Positions 42,265-50,850 of a stretch of 59,874 nt of DNA are shown here, one piece after another. The notes beneath the pieces are model-generated. The model worked only from the letters and a program-made list of their open reading frames with translations. It made no database searches and was not told where the DNA came from. Numbering within the stretch: the first letter of the stretch is position 1; the number at the start of each line of letters is the position of its first letter. The DNA lies in contig JAUWIG010000057.1 in the NCBI GenBank assembly GCA_030605475.1, forward strand, positions 1 to 59,874. The letters are read 5' to 3'. The translations under genes and the position numbers were made by a program. This DNA is from Planctomycetota bacterium (GTDB lineage Bacteria > Planctomycetota > Phycisphaerae > Sedimentisphaerales > Anaerobacaceae).

Positions 42265-43704
42265 TCAATTTGGCACTGGCTTTAGAAGTGGAAACAACAC
42301 CACGTCCCGAATACTTGTGGCTCCCGTCAAGACCATTACCAGTCTGTCGATTCCAATGCCCAGCCCCCCCGCCGGCGGCATACCGTACTTCAAGGCCGTT
42401 ATAAAATCCCTGTCCATCGTTGCCATTGACTCTTCCTGTCCACGAAGCTGTATCCTGAAATTTTCCTCCTGAACAGCGGGGTCGTTCAACTCCGTATAAG
42501 CGTTAGCCAGTTCCATCCTGGCCATAAGCAATTCAAACCGCTCGGCATATTTCGGGTCGTCCTTTTTGCGCTTGGTTAACGGGCACAGTGCCACCGGATA
42601 ATCAATTACAAACGTGGGGTCAACGAGATTGTCCTGGACGACAGCCTCGAATACCTTATTGATAACCACCGCATCATCCATATCCGCTTCATCTATCCCA
42701 AGTTTCCCTGCCTTTTGCCTGACAGACTTAATATCATCAATATCGCAGCCGGCGTATTCTTTCAGCAGTTCGGCATATTGAGCCCGCCGCCACGGCCGCC
42801 CGAAATCAACAGTCATATCACCGAATTTAACCTGGTTGCCCTGGCAGTATTCCTCCACCAGTAGACGAATAACCTGCTCGGTCAAGTCCATCATTACGTT
42901 GTAATCGGCATAGGCCTGATACAATTCGAGCATTGTAAATTCCGGATTGTGCTGCCTGCTGAGACCCTCGTTGCGGAAGTTTCGATTTATCTCAAAGACC
43001 TTTTCCATCCCTCCGACCAGGAGTCTTTTCAAAAACAGTTCCGGTGCAATCCGCAAAAACAGGTCCATATCCAAACTGTTATGATGGGTTGTGAACGGCT
43101 TTGCCGCAGCTCCACCGGCTATCCGTTGCATCATCGGTGTTTCAACTTCCAAAAAGCCGCGGACATTGAGGAACTGGCGAATCGTTGAGATAATGGCACT
43201 TCGCTTCTTGAACAACTCCATCACTTCAGGATTGGCCCACAAATCCACAAACCTGTGCCGGTAGCGCAGGTCAATATCCGCCAGGCCGTGGAACTTCTCC
43301 GGCGGCTGGCACAGCGATTTGCTCAACAGTGCCAAGCTATCAACCCATATAGTAATCTCACCAGTTTTGGTCTTACCCAACTGTCCGGCGGCACCGATTA
43401 TATCACCAAGCTCAAGCAATTTTGCAAGCGGCCACCGCTCGCCAAGCAGTTTTTTGCTCAATCCGACCTGGATAGTCCCGCTCCAATCTCGCAGTGTCAT
43501 AAAAATCAGCGCACCCATGTGCCTCAGCAGCACAATTCTGCCGGCACACTTGGCCCGTTGACTTTCATCGTCTTCTTTAAACCTGCGCTTAATGTCTTCA
43601 GCCAGCTCGGTCCCGTCATATTTGCCACCATAAGGGTCGATACCTAATTCCTTAATGCGGGAGAGTTTTTCCTGCCTTTGCCGTTCAAATTTCGTATCTT
43701 GCAT
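42265..43704 (-). CDS. lysS: Lysyl-tRNA synthetase, class II
   Basis: Charges tRNA-Lys. About 479 residues: OB-fold anticodon domain (AGRIVLLRHMGALIFMTLRD), then the class II core with motif 2 EINRNFRNEGLSRQHNPEFT and motif 3 GLGIGIDRLVMVLTG. EL-YQAYADYNVMMDL follows motif 2 as usual. The frame opens at 43716, but MRYE before MQDTKFERQ is repeat-derived; both starts lie in GAGATACGAGATGCAAGATA DNA. It ends 22 bases before permease 2 and may share its transcript. Confidence 0.96.
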   Translation of the reverse strand: MQDTKFERQRQEKLSRIKELGIDPYGGKYDGTELAEDIKRRFKEDDESQRAKCAGRIVLLRHMGALIFMTLRDWSGTIQVGLSKKLLGERWPLAKLLELGDIIGAAGQLGKTKTGEITIWVDSLALLSKSLCQPPEKFHGLADIDLRYRHRFVDLWANPEVMELFKKRSAIISTIRQFLNVRGFLEVETPMMQRIAGGAAAKPFTTHHNSLDMDLFLRIAPELFLKRLLVGGMEKVFEINRNFRNEGLSRQHNPEFTMLELYQAYADYNVMMDLTEQVIRLLVEEYCQGNQVKFGDMTVDFGRPWRRAQYAELLKEYAGCDIDDIKSVRQKAGKLGIDEADMDDAVVINKVFEAVVQDNLVDPTFVIDYPVALCPLTKRKKDDPKYAERFELLMARMELANAYTELNDPAVQEENFRIQLRGQEESMATMDRDFITALKYGMPPAGGLGIGIDRLVMVLTGATSIRDVVLFPLLKPVPN

Positions 43705-43715
43705 CTCGTATCTCA
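43691..43715 (-). repeat. GAGATACGA repeat containing the lysS start
   Basis: On the coding strand GAGATACGAGATGCAAGATA and CGAAAT contain the probable ATG. It is of the same type as the units before the cyclo-ligase and pabC starts. Confidence 0.65.
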
Positions 43716-43745
43716 CGTTTTATAGTTCGTGATTCGATTCACAAG

Positions 43746-46031
43746 TCATGAATCACGCTTCACGCTATTTTCTATCAATTTGCTTTTAATGACCAAAACG
43801 CCGACCGCCAACTGCGAGTCAGCCGCAAGGATTTCTTCGGCAGTATGTTTTTTCAGTCCCGAAACATCGAAATCGTCGTGGTCGGCTCTAACCAGCACGT
43901 CATTAACCCTCTGCATGTCGAACTTTTTTTTACGTTCATCGCTTCTTAATTTAACTTCGATGTTTGGCTTGATGCCCCAATCCTTCCTGCCACGTTTTTT
44001 CATTGCGTCCCGGCTCTCAACCCTTTGGCCTGAGGGTAAATGATAATAGGCCATCGTATATTTAAGCTGTGCACCACCCCTTGGATGATGCGTTATTCCC
44101 TGGACGCTACCTTTTCCGTGAGTTCTTTCACCCACCAGAATTGCCCGGTTATGCTTTTGGTCTGCCAGTGCCCCAGCCACAATCTCGGAAGCACTGGCCG
44201 AGCTGGAATTTATCAATACAACGAGCGGGTAATCCGGATGGGTTTTCTCCCTGTGTGCCGAGGCATAAGTCCATATCCCGAACCGGGGACGTGTGCTGAC
44301 TATCAATCCTTCTCTGATGAATTTGTCGGTTACTTCAATGGCACTGCTTAAAAGTCCGCCGGTATTGGACCGCAAATCCAAAACCAACCCTTTCAACCCT
44401 TCCGCCTCAAGCTGACCAAGTACCCTTTCGAAATCAGCAGTGGTTTTCTCGGAAAAATTGGTAATGCGGACATAACCGATTCTGCTTACGTCATCAACCA
44501 TATACAGCCAGCGACCTCGCTCGGTCCTTTGCCAGCCGCGAATTGTCGAAACGACTATCCTGGCTCTGGTTATGGTAATATCGCGGGTCTGCTCCTGGCC
44601 GGGGCGTCTTACAGTTAACGTCACTTCTGTGCCCTTAGGACCGGTAATTCTGTGAACGGCACAGATAAGAGTCATATCTTTCGTTTCGACACCATCGACC
44701 GCTTCTATCACATCCTCTGCATCAAGACCGGAGTAGTACGCCGGTGTATCAGGCAATAAGCTTGTTACGGTTAATAGTCCTTTTGGTTTTGAAATCTCTA
44801 TGCCAATGCCCGTAAACTCATTTGTCATTGTCTTTTCAAACTCCCGCACCTGCCTGGGCCAAATCATAACCGTATGAATATCAAGTGCCTTCAAGGCCGC
44901 CTCTGCAAACTGTGCAATCAGAACACCTTCAGGCAATTCAGCAGTTGTTTTGTTCAACGCAAGGACCTTTTCAAAAACATCTATAAATTTATCCTTACTT
45001 ACAGTTGGTAACTGGTTTACTTCGTCCAGGAGCACTGTCAGAGCTGCCGACCAGGTTGCAAGCTTCTTACTATCAGGCGGAGAAAAAGATTGCTCCGAAC
45101 CTTCGTCCAGGGAAACCGCATCCCCACTTTCCGAATTTTGTGCAAATGACAAGTCAATCACCTCCGCCAATAATTTGCATCGTCTGATAGCTTTGATTGC
45201 CATCTGGCGATAATCGATACTGCTGACGTAATTGAAATTCAGGGCGCCAACCGCCCGGATAAACATCCGTTTCTCCACGTTTTCATAACGCTCCTTGCTG
45301 GTCTCACAAGGGCTGTCCTGAAAATAGGCCAGAATATTTGACTTCTCTATAAGCAGCTCGGCATGGTCCGAATACTCCTCGTTGTCCGGCTCAATGGCCT
45401 GCAGCCAGCCATAGCAAGTTATATATGCGTCAAGCCATTTGCCTTTTGACTCAAATTCGGCGGCCTCGGCCTTAACTTCCTGAATAGTTTGCTTCACAAA
45501 TGAATCAAACAAAAACTCATCTCTCTGTTGCTCGTCCGCAAACTCGCACGCCCTGGCAATAACCGAAAGCACCGTTGAAATATCATTTCCATCATTCACA
45601 TCGCCTACATCACCGGTCTCCGCTGCCACTCGAAATTTCTCCAACTCAGCTAACCTCTCTGCATACGCAGCTTCTCGAGCTTCCACGCGCTGCTGACTTA
45701 TACCCTTGTATTCGGCGGTAATCTCCGCTAACCCCGTCAGAAGTTCCACTTCTAATGGGGCTAACTGATTAAGCTCTCTATGGTATCTCGTATCCTGGTC
45801 GAGATACGCTTCTATCCGCTCAGCGGCGGTGTCGAATTTGCCCTGGTAAAGTAACCCACAAGCTGTTTTAATCCCGATGAAATCGGGACTGGGTTCAGTT
45901 AATTTGACCTTTGGAACTTCGAGCTGGCCCGTCGCCTCTGTTGTCGGGGTTGTCGCCGGACCGGGCTGATACAGTACACAAGAGCAAAAGAGCAGAAGGG
46001 CACAAAGAAAATATCGAATTTCGAGTTTCAT
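43746..46031 (-). CDS. S41-family C-terminal processing protease with PDZ domain
   Basis: About 761 residues. The start 46031 gives MKLEIRYFLCALLLFCSCVL, a hydrophobic signal with possible lipobox cysteines; the longer frame upstream is repeat DNA. A helical N-terminal half of about 380 residues (TPR-like) precedes a PDZ domain (TNEFTGIGIEISKPKGLLTV) and the S41 domain with LKGLVLDLRSNTGGLLSSAI, the nucleophile region LVVLINSSSASASEIVAGAL, and HGKGSVQ with the general-base lysine. Such periplasmic proteases trim proteins from the C-terminus. The N-terminal helical extension is unusual in length. A CCCCGTCAGAAGT palindrome lies in the coding sequence at about residues 90-100. Confidence 0.87.
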   Translation of the reverse strand: MKLEIRYFLCALLLFCSCVLYQPGPATTPTTEATGQLEVPKVKLTEPSPDFIGIKTACGLLYQGKFDTAAERIEAYLDQDTRYHRELNQLAPLEVELLTGLAEITAEYKGISQQRVEAREAAYAERLAELEKFRVAAETGDVGDVNDGNDISTVLSVIARACEFADEQQRDEFLFDSFVKQTIQEVKAEAAEFESKGKWLDAYITCYGWLQAIEPDNEEYSDHAELLIEKSNILAYFQDSPCETSKERYENVEKRMFIRAVGALNFNYVSSIDYRQMAIKAIRRCKLLAEVIDLSFAQNSESGDAVSLDEGSEQSFSPPDSKKLATWSAALTVLLDEVNQLPTVSKDKFIDVFEKVLALNKTTAELPEGVLIAQFAEAALKALDIHTVMIWPRQVREFEKTMTNEFTGIGIEISKPKGLLTVTSLLPDTPAYYSGLDAEDVIEAVDGVETKDMTLICAVHRITGPKGTEVTLTVRRPGQEQTRDITITRARIVVSTIRGWQRTERGRWLYMVDDVSRIGYVRITNFSEKTTADFERVLGQLEAEGLKGLVLDLRSNTGGLLSSAIEVTDKFIREGLIVSTRPRFGIWTYASAHREKTHPDYPLVVLINSSSASASEIVAGALADQKHNRAILVGERTHGKGSVQGITHHPRGGAQLKYTMAYYHLPSGQRVESRDAMKKRGRKDWGIKPNIEVKLRSDERKKKFDMQRVNDVLVRADHDDFDVSGLKKHTAEEILAADSQLAVGVLVIKSKLIENSVKRDS
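45732..45760. repeat. CCCCGTCAGAAGT/ACTTCTAATGGGG palindrome in the S41 gene
   Basis: Thirteen-base arms pair with one mismatch around TCC. It is read on the minus strand as LAPLEVELLTGLA, a different frame from the other in-gene copies. Confidence 0.8.
45970..46007 (+). repeat. ACAAGAGCA-type repeat encoding the S41 signal-peptide core
   Basis: AGTACACAAGAGCAAAAGAG followed by CAGAAGGGCACAAAG has the same order of units as the copy at 6683. Its reverse complement encodes FLCALLLFCSCVL, the hydrophobic core of the predicted signal. Confidence 0.75.
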
Positions 46032-46035
46032 AGTT

Positions 46036-46100
46036 CGCCTCAATTGGTAACCGGTAATTAGTAACCGGTAATCATTTAACCAATTACCACTTAACCAATT
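46036..46100. repeat. TTAACCAATTA/GGTAACCGGTAAT tandem micro-repeat
   Basis: Two GGTAACCGGTAAT-like units and two TTTAACCAATTACC-like units fill the gap between the aldolase and S41 genes. A similar GGTTAACTGGTTAACTGGTT tract is found at 59511-59540. Confidence 0.7.
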
Positions 46101-46105
46101 TTGTT

Positions 46106-47056
46106 TTACATACACTCGGCTGCTTTTCCGGCGCAACCTAAGACGTGCAGCTTATGTTTAACCATATTCTTAATAGCTTCTCTGCCCGGGCCAAGGTATT
46201 TACGAGGGTCAAATTCGCGGGGGAATTCGACAAAAACCTGCCTGATTTTAGCGGTTATAGCCATTCGCAAATCCGTATCGATATTGACCTTGCAGACCGC
46301 CATTTTCACTGCCTTGCTGATTGCCTCTTCGGGCACGCCCATCGCGCCGGGCATATCACCTCCGTACTTATTAATAAGGTCTTTGAATTCGGCCAAAACG
46401 CTGCTGGAACCGTGCATAACCAATGGGAAGCCGGCAAGCCTCTTACCAATCTCCTCGAGACGGTCAAATGCGAGCTTTGGCTCCTTCTTGAACTTGTAAG
46501 CGCCGTGGCTGGTACCTATCGCGACCGCCAGAGAATCACAGCCGGTCCGCTCAACAAACTCCACAACCTGATTCGGGTCAGCAAGAAATTTTTCAACATC
46601 GTCAACGTCAGCACCGACCACATCTTCCTCGATACCACCCAACTGGCCTAATTCGGCCTCAACCACAACGCCGTGAGCATGGGAATATTCAACTACCTTC
46701 GAAGTGACCGCAACGTTTCCCTCGAACGGCTGTTTCGAAGCATCTATCATTACCGAAGTAAAGCCATCATCAACACACTGCTTACAGGTCTCAAACGTAT
46801 CGCCGTGGTCCAGGTGCATTACGATAGGAATATCGGGATTTTCTGCAACCGCCACATCGATAATCGCCCTCAAATAGCTCATACTGGCATATTTCCTTGC
46901 GCCTCTGGATACCTGAAGGATAAGCGGGGCTTTTTCTTCAGCTACAGCACTTATAATGCCCTGCGTGATTTCCATATTGTTCACATTGAACGCACCAATT
47001 GCATAGCCGTTTTCATAAGCCATCTTGAACATTTTTTTGCTATCAACTAACGCCAT
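46106..47056 (-). CDS. fba: Class II fructose-bisphosphate aldolase
   Basis: Zinc-dependent aldolase joining dihydroxyacetone phosphate and glyceraldehyde 3-phosphate. The 316-residue protein has YAIGAFNVNNMEITQGI, IVMHLDHGDTFETCKQCVDD with the catalytic Asp and a zinc His, FTSVMIDASK, EAELGQLGGIEE, VAIGTSHGAYKFK with another zinc His, VMHGSSSV and CKVNIDTDLRMA. It is full length. AAGGAG lies nine bases before the ATG. It lies between lptD and the S41 protease on the same strand. Confidence 0.95.
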   Translation of the reverse strand: MALVDSKKMFKMAYENGYAIGAFNVNNMEITQGIISAVAEEKAPLILQVSRGARKYASMSYLRAIIDVAVAENPDIPIVMHLDHGDTFETCKQCVDDGFTSVMIDASKQPFEGNVAVTSKVVEYSHAHGVVVEAELGQLGGIEEDVVGADVDDVEKFLADPNQVVEFVERTGCDSLAVAIGTSHGAYKFKKEPKLAFDRLEEIGKRLAGFPLVMHGSSSVLAEFKDLINKYGGDMPGAMGVPEEAISKAVKMAVCKVNIDTDLRMAITAKIRQVFVEFPREFDPRKYLGPGREAIKNMVKHKLHVLGCAGKAAECM

Positions 47057-47104
47057 AGTATTCTCCTTAAATTATTTCATATTCCGTACCTGAATTCACG
47101 ATTC

Positions 47105-47144
47105 ACCCCGTTAAAAATACTGCCTTATAGGATTTCTAAGGGGT
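47105..47144. repeat. ACCCCGTTAAAAAT/ATTTCTAAGGGGT palindrome, intergenic copy
   Basis: Imperfect arms of about 13 bases lie between lptD and fba. It is the one intergenic, fully non-coding member of the CCCCGTTAGAA group seen here. Confidence 0.7.
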
Positions 47145-47162
47145 TCACGCTATCGTGGCCCA

Positions 47163-47184
47163 CAAACGCGAAAAAAGGCGTTTG
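47163..47184. repeat. CAAACGC/GCGTTTG hairpin after lptD
   Basis: Perfect seven-base arms around GAAAAAAG, matching the inner stem of the nested palindrome at 30386-30454. On the minus strand the loop is a T-run, so it could help end lptD transcription. Confidence 0.7.
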
Positions 47185-47194
47185 GCGGCCGTTA

Positions 47195-50100
47195 TCAATA
47201 ACCCGGTGCACCACCCAGCTCCATGTACCTTCTCGGCCCAATCGCCAGCTCCGGAACACCCTGGGGCCATATACTAAAAACAATTGCCTGTCTGTCCAGC
47301 GACTCGTCGGCGCTGTATGTAAAGCCGCAATATATCCTGTGATACCGCCTTATCAGCGTTATGTCACTTCGTATATTTGCACCGTAGTCAAAATCAAACT
47401 GCTGCGAAAAAACAAGCGTATATCGCGGGTCAAGCACATAAGTAGCCGCAAAAGTAAACGCATTCGAGCCTTTCTCACCCAAAATCTCCATCCGCCTTAA
47501 ATATCTGCTGCCGATATAATAACTCAAATTAGGCCAACACAAGCGCGAAAAACCAATATTAAATTGCTGCACTACCCCGCTTTGCATATCAAAATTTATA
47601 TCACTCAACAGCGAGGCGGTATCGCTCAAGCGCCAGATATAGTCGGCGCCGAAGTAATTGCGTCTCGGCCCAAACATCTCAAATCTGTGAAGGTTGTGGA
47701 CAAGGTCGCCACTGAATATCTGAGGTGCCGAAAGCACACGCAGCGGTACAATTGGCCGACTCCAAATAAATTCATCCGGACCGACAGTAGAAGGCCCGGC
47801 TGAGTCATTCACCCACGTAACGTCTGTATCCAGCCGCATCCAGTCAACTGTCCGCTGCCTATCGGAAGGGCCTCGCTTGGTTTGCAAACGCTGAGAAATC
47901 CCTATGTTCAACGTATCACGCTGCTCAACAACTTTGTCACTCTCAGCATAAAAGACCGCCGTCAACTCCGGCTCTATGATATGCCGCAATTGGTTCAAAT
48001 CCCAAAGCCGTGACCTGACATTAGGATAAACTTTCCAATACTGCGTGCCAACACGAACGCCAGCTTCGCCAAGCCAAACCTTATCCTCGCCAAACATGCC
48101 CGAATAACTTCCATCCACAAGGGTCCTCCTAAAACCGCTGCGGTCATCATAACCGAAAGTCCCGGCCACAAACGGCACTACCTTAAAAGTATCGGTGCGG
48201 ACCGGCATATCAAGCTCGGTTCTGTGCGACACAAACGAAAATACCTGCTCGTCGATTAACGTCGAATGCCTATCGCCTATCCTCTGGCGCAAACGGCTAA
48301 TCTGAGTATCGCTGTACAAAGTGAATCTGTCGTCAAAAAGCGACTGACCTGTTAAGTGAAACTCAGCAGCAGGCAATTCTTCCAGCTCATCGGCAAAATC
48401 GTTTATGCGTCCCTTACCCAAAAAGGAGATGGCCCAGTTGTCCTCTATGCGCTTAAGATGAACATACGTTTCCTCCACACCCACGTTAAATTCTCCGCGA
48501 TAATACCCCTCTATAAAGCGCTCATCGGAGGCGTAACCGATTCCGGTCGTAAGCTGCCAGTTATAAGGGAGAAAATGCCTGTGCTGCCAGCTAAACCGTC
48601 CACGAAGCTTACGTTCCGGCTCAAGGTGTCTGCGGGTATAGTGCCTGCCAAGCCTGTCTCTGCCGGAATCTTTAATCATATAACCTAAAAGCCTGCCGAA
48701 ATAATCCTCCCTCATATAATTAATCTCTACTCCGGTGCCGACGCCGCGTTTGCCGAAATAATCCAGCGCAAGAGTGCTGTCTGTCCCTTCGGGCTCCCGC
48801 AGACCCAGCAGCCGGGCTAAGTACCATCGCGTCTCAACCGACGTCCCCCAAATACTGTCATGACCGACATGTATGCTTTTGAGCGGAACATCAGGCCTTT
48901 GCAGGTTGCTACGCACAAACGGCCAGTAGAAAATCGTCTTATCTTCCAACTTCAAACGCACATCACTCATCTGAGCATCATAACTACTATCAGAAACCTT
49001 ACCCTCCTGCGCATCGATAGCAGTGGTATCAGTGATAATTACACTCGAGGCGTTAAGCGAAATCTGAGGCAGATAAAATTCACTGGTTGTCAAAGTAATA
49101 TTTTCAGCGGAAAATCTATTTTCTGCAATCTGCCGCAGTTTCTCGGCCCGAACATAAATCGGAATCTCACGGGCCACGTCGAAACTCCTCATCACCGCGT
49201 TTACCGCGATGGCCTTTTTTCTTTGGAAATCGTAGTACATCTCATCGGCCCGAACCGTCCTCTGCCCTTCGGTCATCACAACGTCACCGGACATATAAAT
49301 CGCCTTCACTGCGCCACTGGCCAAAATATCCTCCGCTTCGGTTTGTTCTTCGCCAACCCGAAGCTCCTGGCCGGAATAAAATATGACCGCGTTATCAGCC
49401 TGCAATTCCAGCAAACCGCCCCTTTCATCCTGCTTTTGCCACAGATAGAACCTGCCTATCACCGTTGCAATATCTGTCCCGTCCGGTGCACTGGTGGACT
49501 CTATCTTCGGCGCAACCTCACCCACAGGCGCTATATTGACCGGATATATAAAGCGGGGCTTCTTCACTTCCGGCCTGGCGACCACTTTGGCCGGTTTAAC
49601 CGGCTTCTCAGGCACAAATACCTTTTCAACCAATCCAGGCTTAGGGGGCTTTGCAATAACTTTCTCTTTTTCAGGAACCACCTTTTCTATAACCACTTCT
49701 TTAGGCGGTTTTTCGGGCGGTAGTCTTTCTGGCAGCTTTTCCTCCACAGGCCATTCAGGAACCAGTGCCTCGGCTTTAACAACAAATTCCGGCCCAACAG
49801 GCACAACCACGGCCTGGGACTTTTTGTAAAGCTCTAATCCGCGAGGGTCGGCAATCTCTCTTTTGTCCGCTGTTACGAAAACTTCACCGCTCACATCAAA
49901 CAGAACAACCACAGCCTGGCCCTCTTCAACTACCGTCTGGCTCAAATCGACAGTTTGCGCGCCTTTGCCTTTTTCAGCCGATACATTGCCCTGCAGGTAC
50001 ACCTTTGCTTTATAATCGATACGAACGCGACCACGAAATTCAGTTCTCTCGATTCTCAACCATATAACCGCACTATCGCTAAAAAACTGATTAGCTGAGA

Positions 50101-50353
50101 TTGACATCGAAACTCCATCCCGGAAAACAAGCACGTGCTCGCTGGCACTTAGTTGATAGCTTATGAGATGGGGTCCTTGCAGGCGCAAATCCTGACCAAT
50201 AAAGGCCCGGGCCTTTTGACCGGAGACACTACTCTCAACCCCCTTAGAAGTCGACGACTTACTTCCAACGGGGTCAATAGCCGACAAAACCGCCGCCGAG
50301 AGCAAAACCCATACAGACAAAATAGCCAAAATAAATAGCTGTTTCTTTCGCAT
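47195..50353 (-). CDS. lptD: LPS-assembly outer-membrane protein LptD
   Basis: About 1052 residues; start 50353 has GGAG seven bases upstream and yields a signal peptide (MRKKQLFILAILSVWVLLSA). After the signal comes a repeat-encoded stretch, a beta-rich domain, a long Pro/Lys/Glu-rich linker (about residues 200-270, many EKP and PEK units), the OstA/LptA-like beta-jellyroll (ADNAVIFYSGQELRVGEEQT to YDFQRKKAIAVNAVM), and the C-terminal barrel (about 480-1050) with many alternating aromatic strands such as FSWQHRHFLPYNWQLTTGIG. It would insert lipopolysaccharide into the outer membrane. It is larger than the E. coli protein mainly because of the linker and N-terminal domain. The conserved LptD cysteines are not evident. 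Confidence 0.85.
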   Translation of the reverse strand: MRKKQLFILAILSVWVLLSAAVLSAIDPVGSKSSTSKGVESSVSGQKARAFIGQDLRLQGPHLISYQLSASEHVLVFRDGVSMSISANQFFSDSAVIWLRIERTEFRGRVRIDYKAKVYLQGNVSAEKGKGAQTVDLSQTVVEEGQAVVVLFDVSGEVFVTADKREIADPRGLELYKKSQAVVVPVGPEFVVKAEALVPEWPVEEKLPERLPPEKPPKEVVIEKVVPEKEKVIAKPPKPGLVEKVFVPEKPVKPAKVVARPEVKKPRFIYPVNIAPVGEVAPKIESTSAPDGTDIATVIGRFYLWQKQDERGGLLELQADNAVIFYSGQELRVGEEQTEAEDILASGAVKAIYMSGDVVMTEGQRTVRADEMYYDFQRKKAIAVNAVMRSFDVAREIPIYVRAEKLRQIAENRFSAENITLTTSEFYLPQISLNASSVIITDTTAIDAQEGKVSDSSYDAQMSDVRLKLEDKTIFYWPFVRSNLQRPDVPLKSIHVGHDSIWGTSVETRWYLARLLGLREPEGTDSTLALDYFGKRGVGTGVEINYMREDYFGRLLGYMIKDSGRDRLGRHYTRRHLEPERKLRGRFSWQHRHFLPYNWQLTTGIGYASDERFIEGYYRGEFNVGVEETYVHLKRIEDNWAISFLGKGRINDFADELEELPAAEFHLTGQSLFDDRFTLYSDTQISRLRQRIGDRHSTLIDEQVFSFVSHRTELDMPVRTDTFKVVPFVAGTFGYDDRSGFRRTLVDGSYSGMFGEDKVWLGEAGVRVGTQYWKVYPNVRSRLWDLNQLRHIIEPELTAVFYAESDKVVEQRDTLNIGISQRLQTKRGPSDRQRTVDWMRLDTDVTWVNDSAGPSTVGPDEFIWSRPIVPLRVLSAPQIFSGDLVHNLHRFEMFGPRRNYFGADYIWRLSDTASLLSDINFDMQSGVVQQFNIGFSRLCWPNLSYYIGSRYLRRMEILGEKGSNAFTFAATYVLDPRYTLVFSQQFDFDYGANIRSDITLIRRYHRIYCGFTYSADESLDRQAIVFSIWPQGVPELAIGPRRYMELGGAPGY
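50238..50274. repeat. ACCCCCTTAGAAGT/ACTTCCAACGGGGT palindrome in lptD
   Basis: Fourteen-base arms pair with two mismatches. On the minus strand it is read as DPVGSKSSTSKGVES, directly after the signal peptide. Confidence 0.82.
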
Positions 50354-50536
50354 ACTCACACTCCATTATTGTGCGAAATCCGGTATCCAGCCGGAACTTG
50401 CCGAAAATTATAGCCAATTGCCTCAGCAAAGCCAGCAAAAACCGTTCGAGATAATACTGGTAACTTGATTTATCTGTAATAATCCTGTAAAAAAGCATTG
50501 GCAAGTAGCGAGATATGAGATACAGGAACTTTGGAT

Positions 50537-50815
50537 ATGGCTAAAAGTGAGCGTTCGAAATATCAAACCGGCGTAATCTCGCGGTATTACGACCATCTCG
50601 ATACGATAATGCTCCAGAAACTGGGCGAGCTGGTAACCGAACTGTATTTAGCCGACACGCCAGCCAGGCAAAATCAGCTCTGGCAAAGGGCACAGAGGAC
50701 AATGCTAAAGCTAAAGCTTCCTCCGGCAATCATCGAGCACATTATGGAAAAGAGAAGCGCGGAGATATTAGCCAAAAACCTGCAGGACTGGCTCGCTAAC
50801 AAAAAGAAAAAATAA
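50537..50815 (+). CDS. Small hypothetical protein
   Basis: A 92-residue charged, mostly helical protein (AKSERSKYQTGVISRYYDHL at the start, ILAKNLQDWLANKKKK at the end) without signal or membrane segment. I do not recognise a family. The ATG at 50537 is chosen over TTG at 50531. AGGAAC lies eight bases upstream. It is divergent from lptD and 35 bases before the glycosyltransferase, so it may be first in that transcript. GAGATATGAGATACAGG repeat-like DNA lies before it. Confidence 0.55.
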   Translation: MAKSERSKYQTGVISRYYDHLDTIMLQKLGELVTELYLADTPARQNQLWQRAQRTMLKLKLPPAIIEHIMEKRSAEILAKNLQDWLANKKKK

Positions 50816-50850
50816 AAAACCACCCTTCTGCCTTAGCAGCAAACGAGCAT

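Noticed and set aside
45870..45895. Short CCCGAT-GAAAT-CGGG hairpin in the S41 gene as a further inserted element
   Set aside because: It is only about 16 bases, lies in plausible coding sequence, and may be chance; kept out of the element count.
46032..46136. Longer S41 protease N-terminus starting at 46136
   Set aside because: It consists of TTAACCAATTA tandem repeats, overlaps the aldolase gene end, and would bury the signal peptide.
48860..49723. Plus-strand 287-codon frame opposite lptD
   Set aside because: It is a shadow of the barrel and linker codons, with no ribosome-binding site or recognisable domain.
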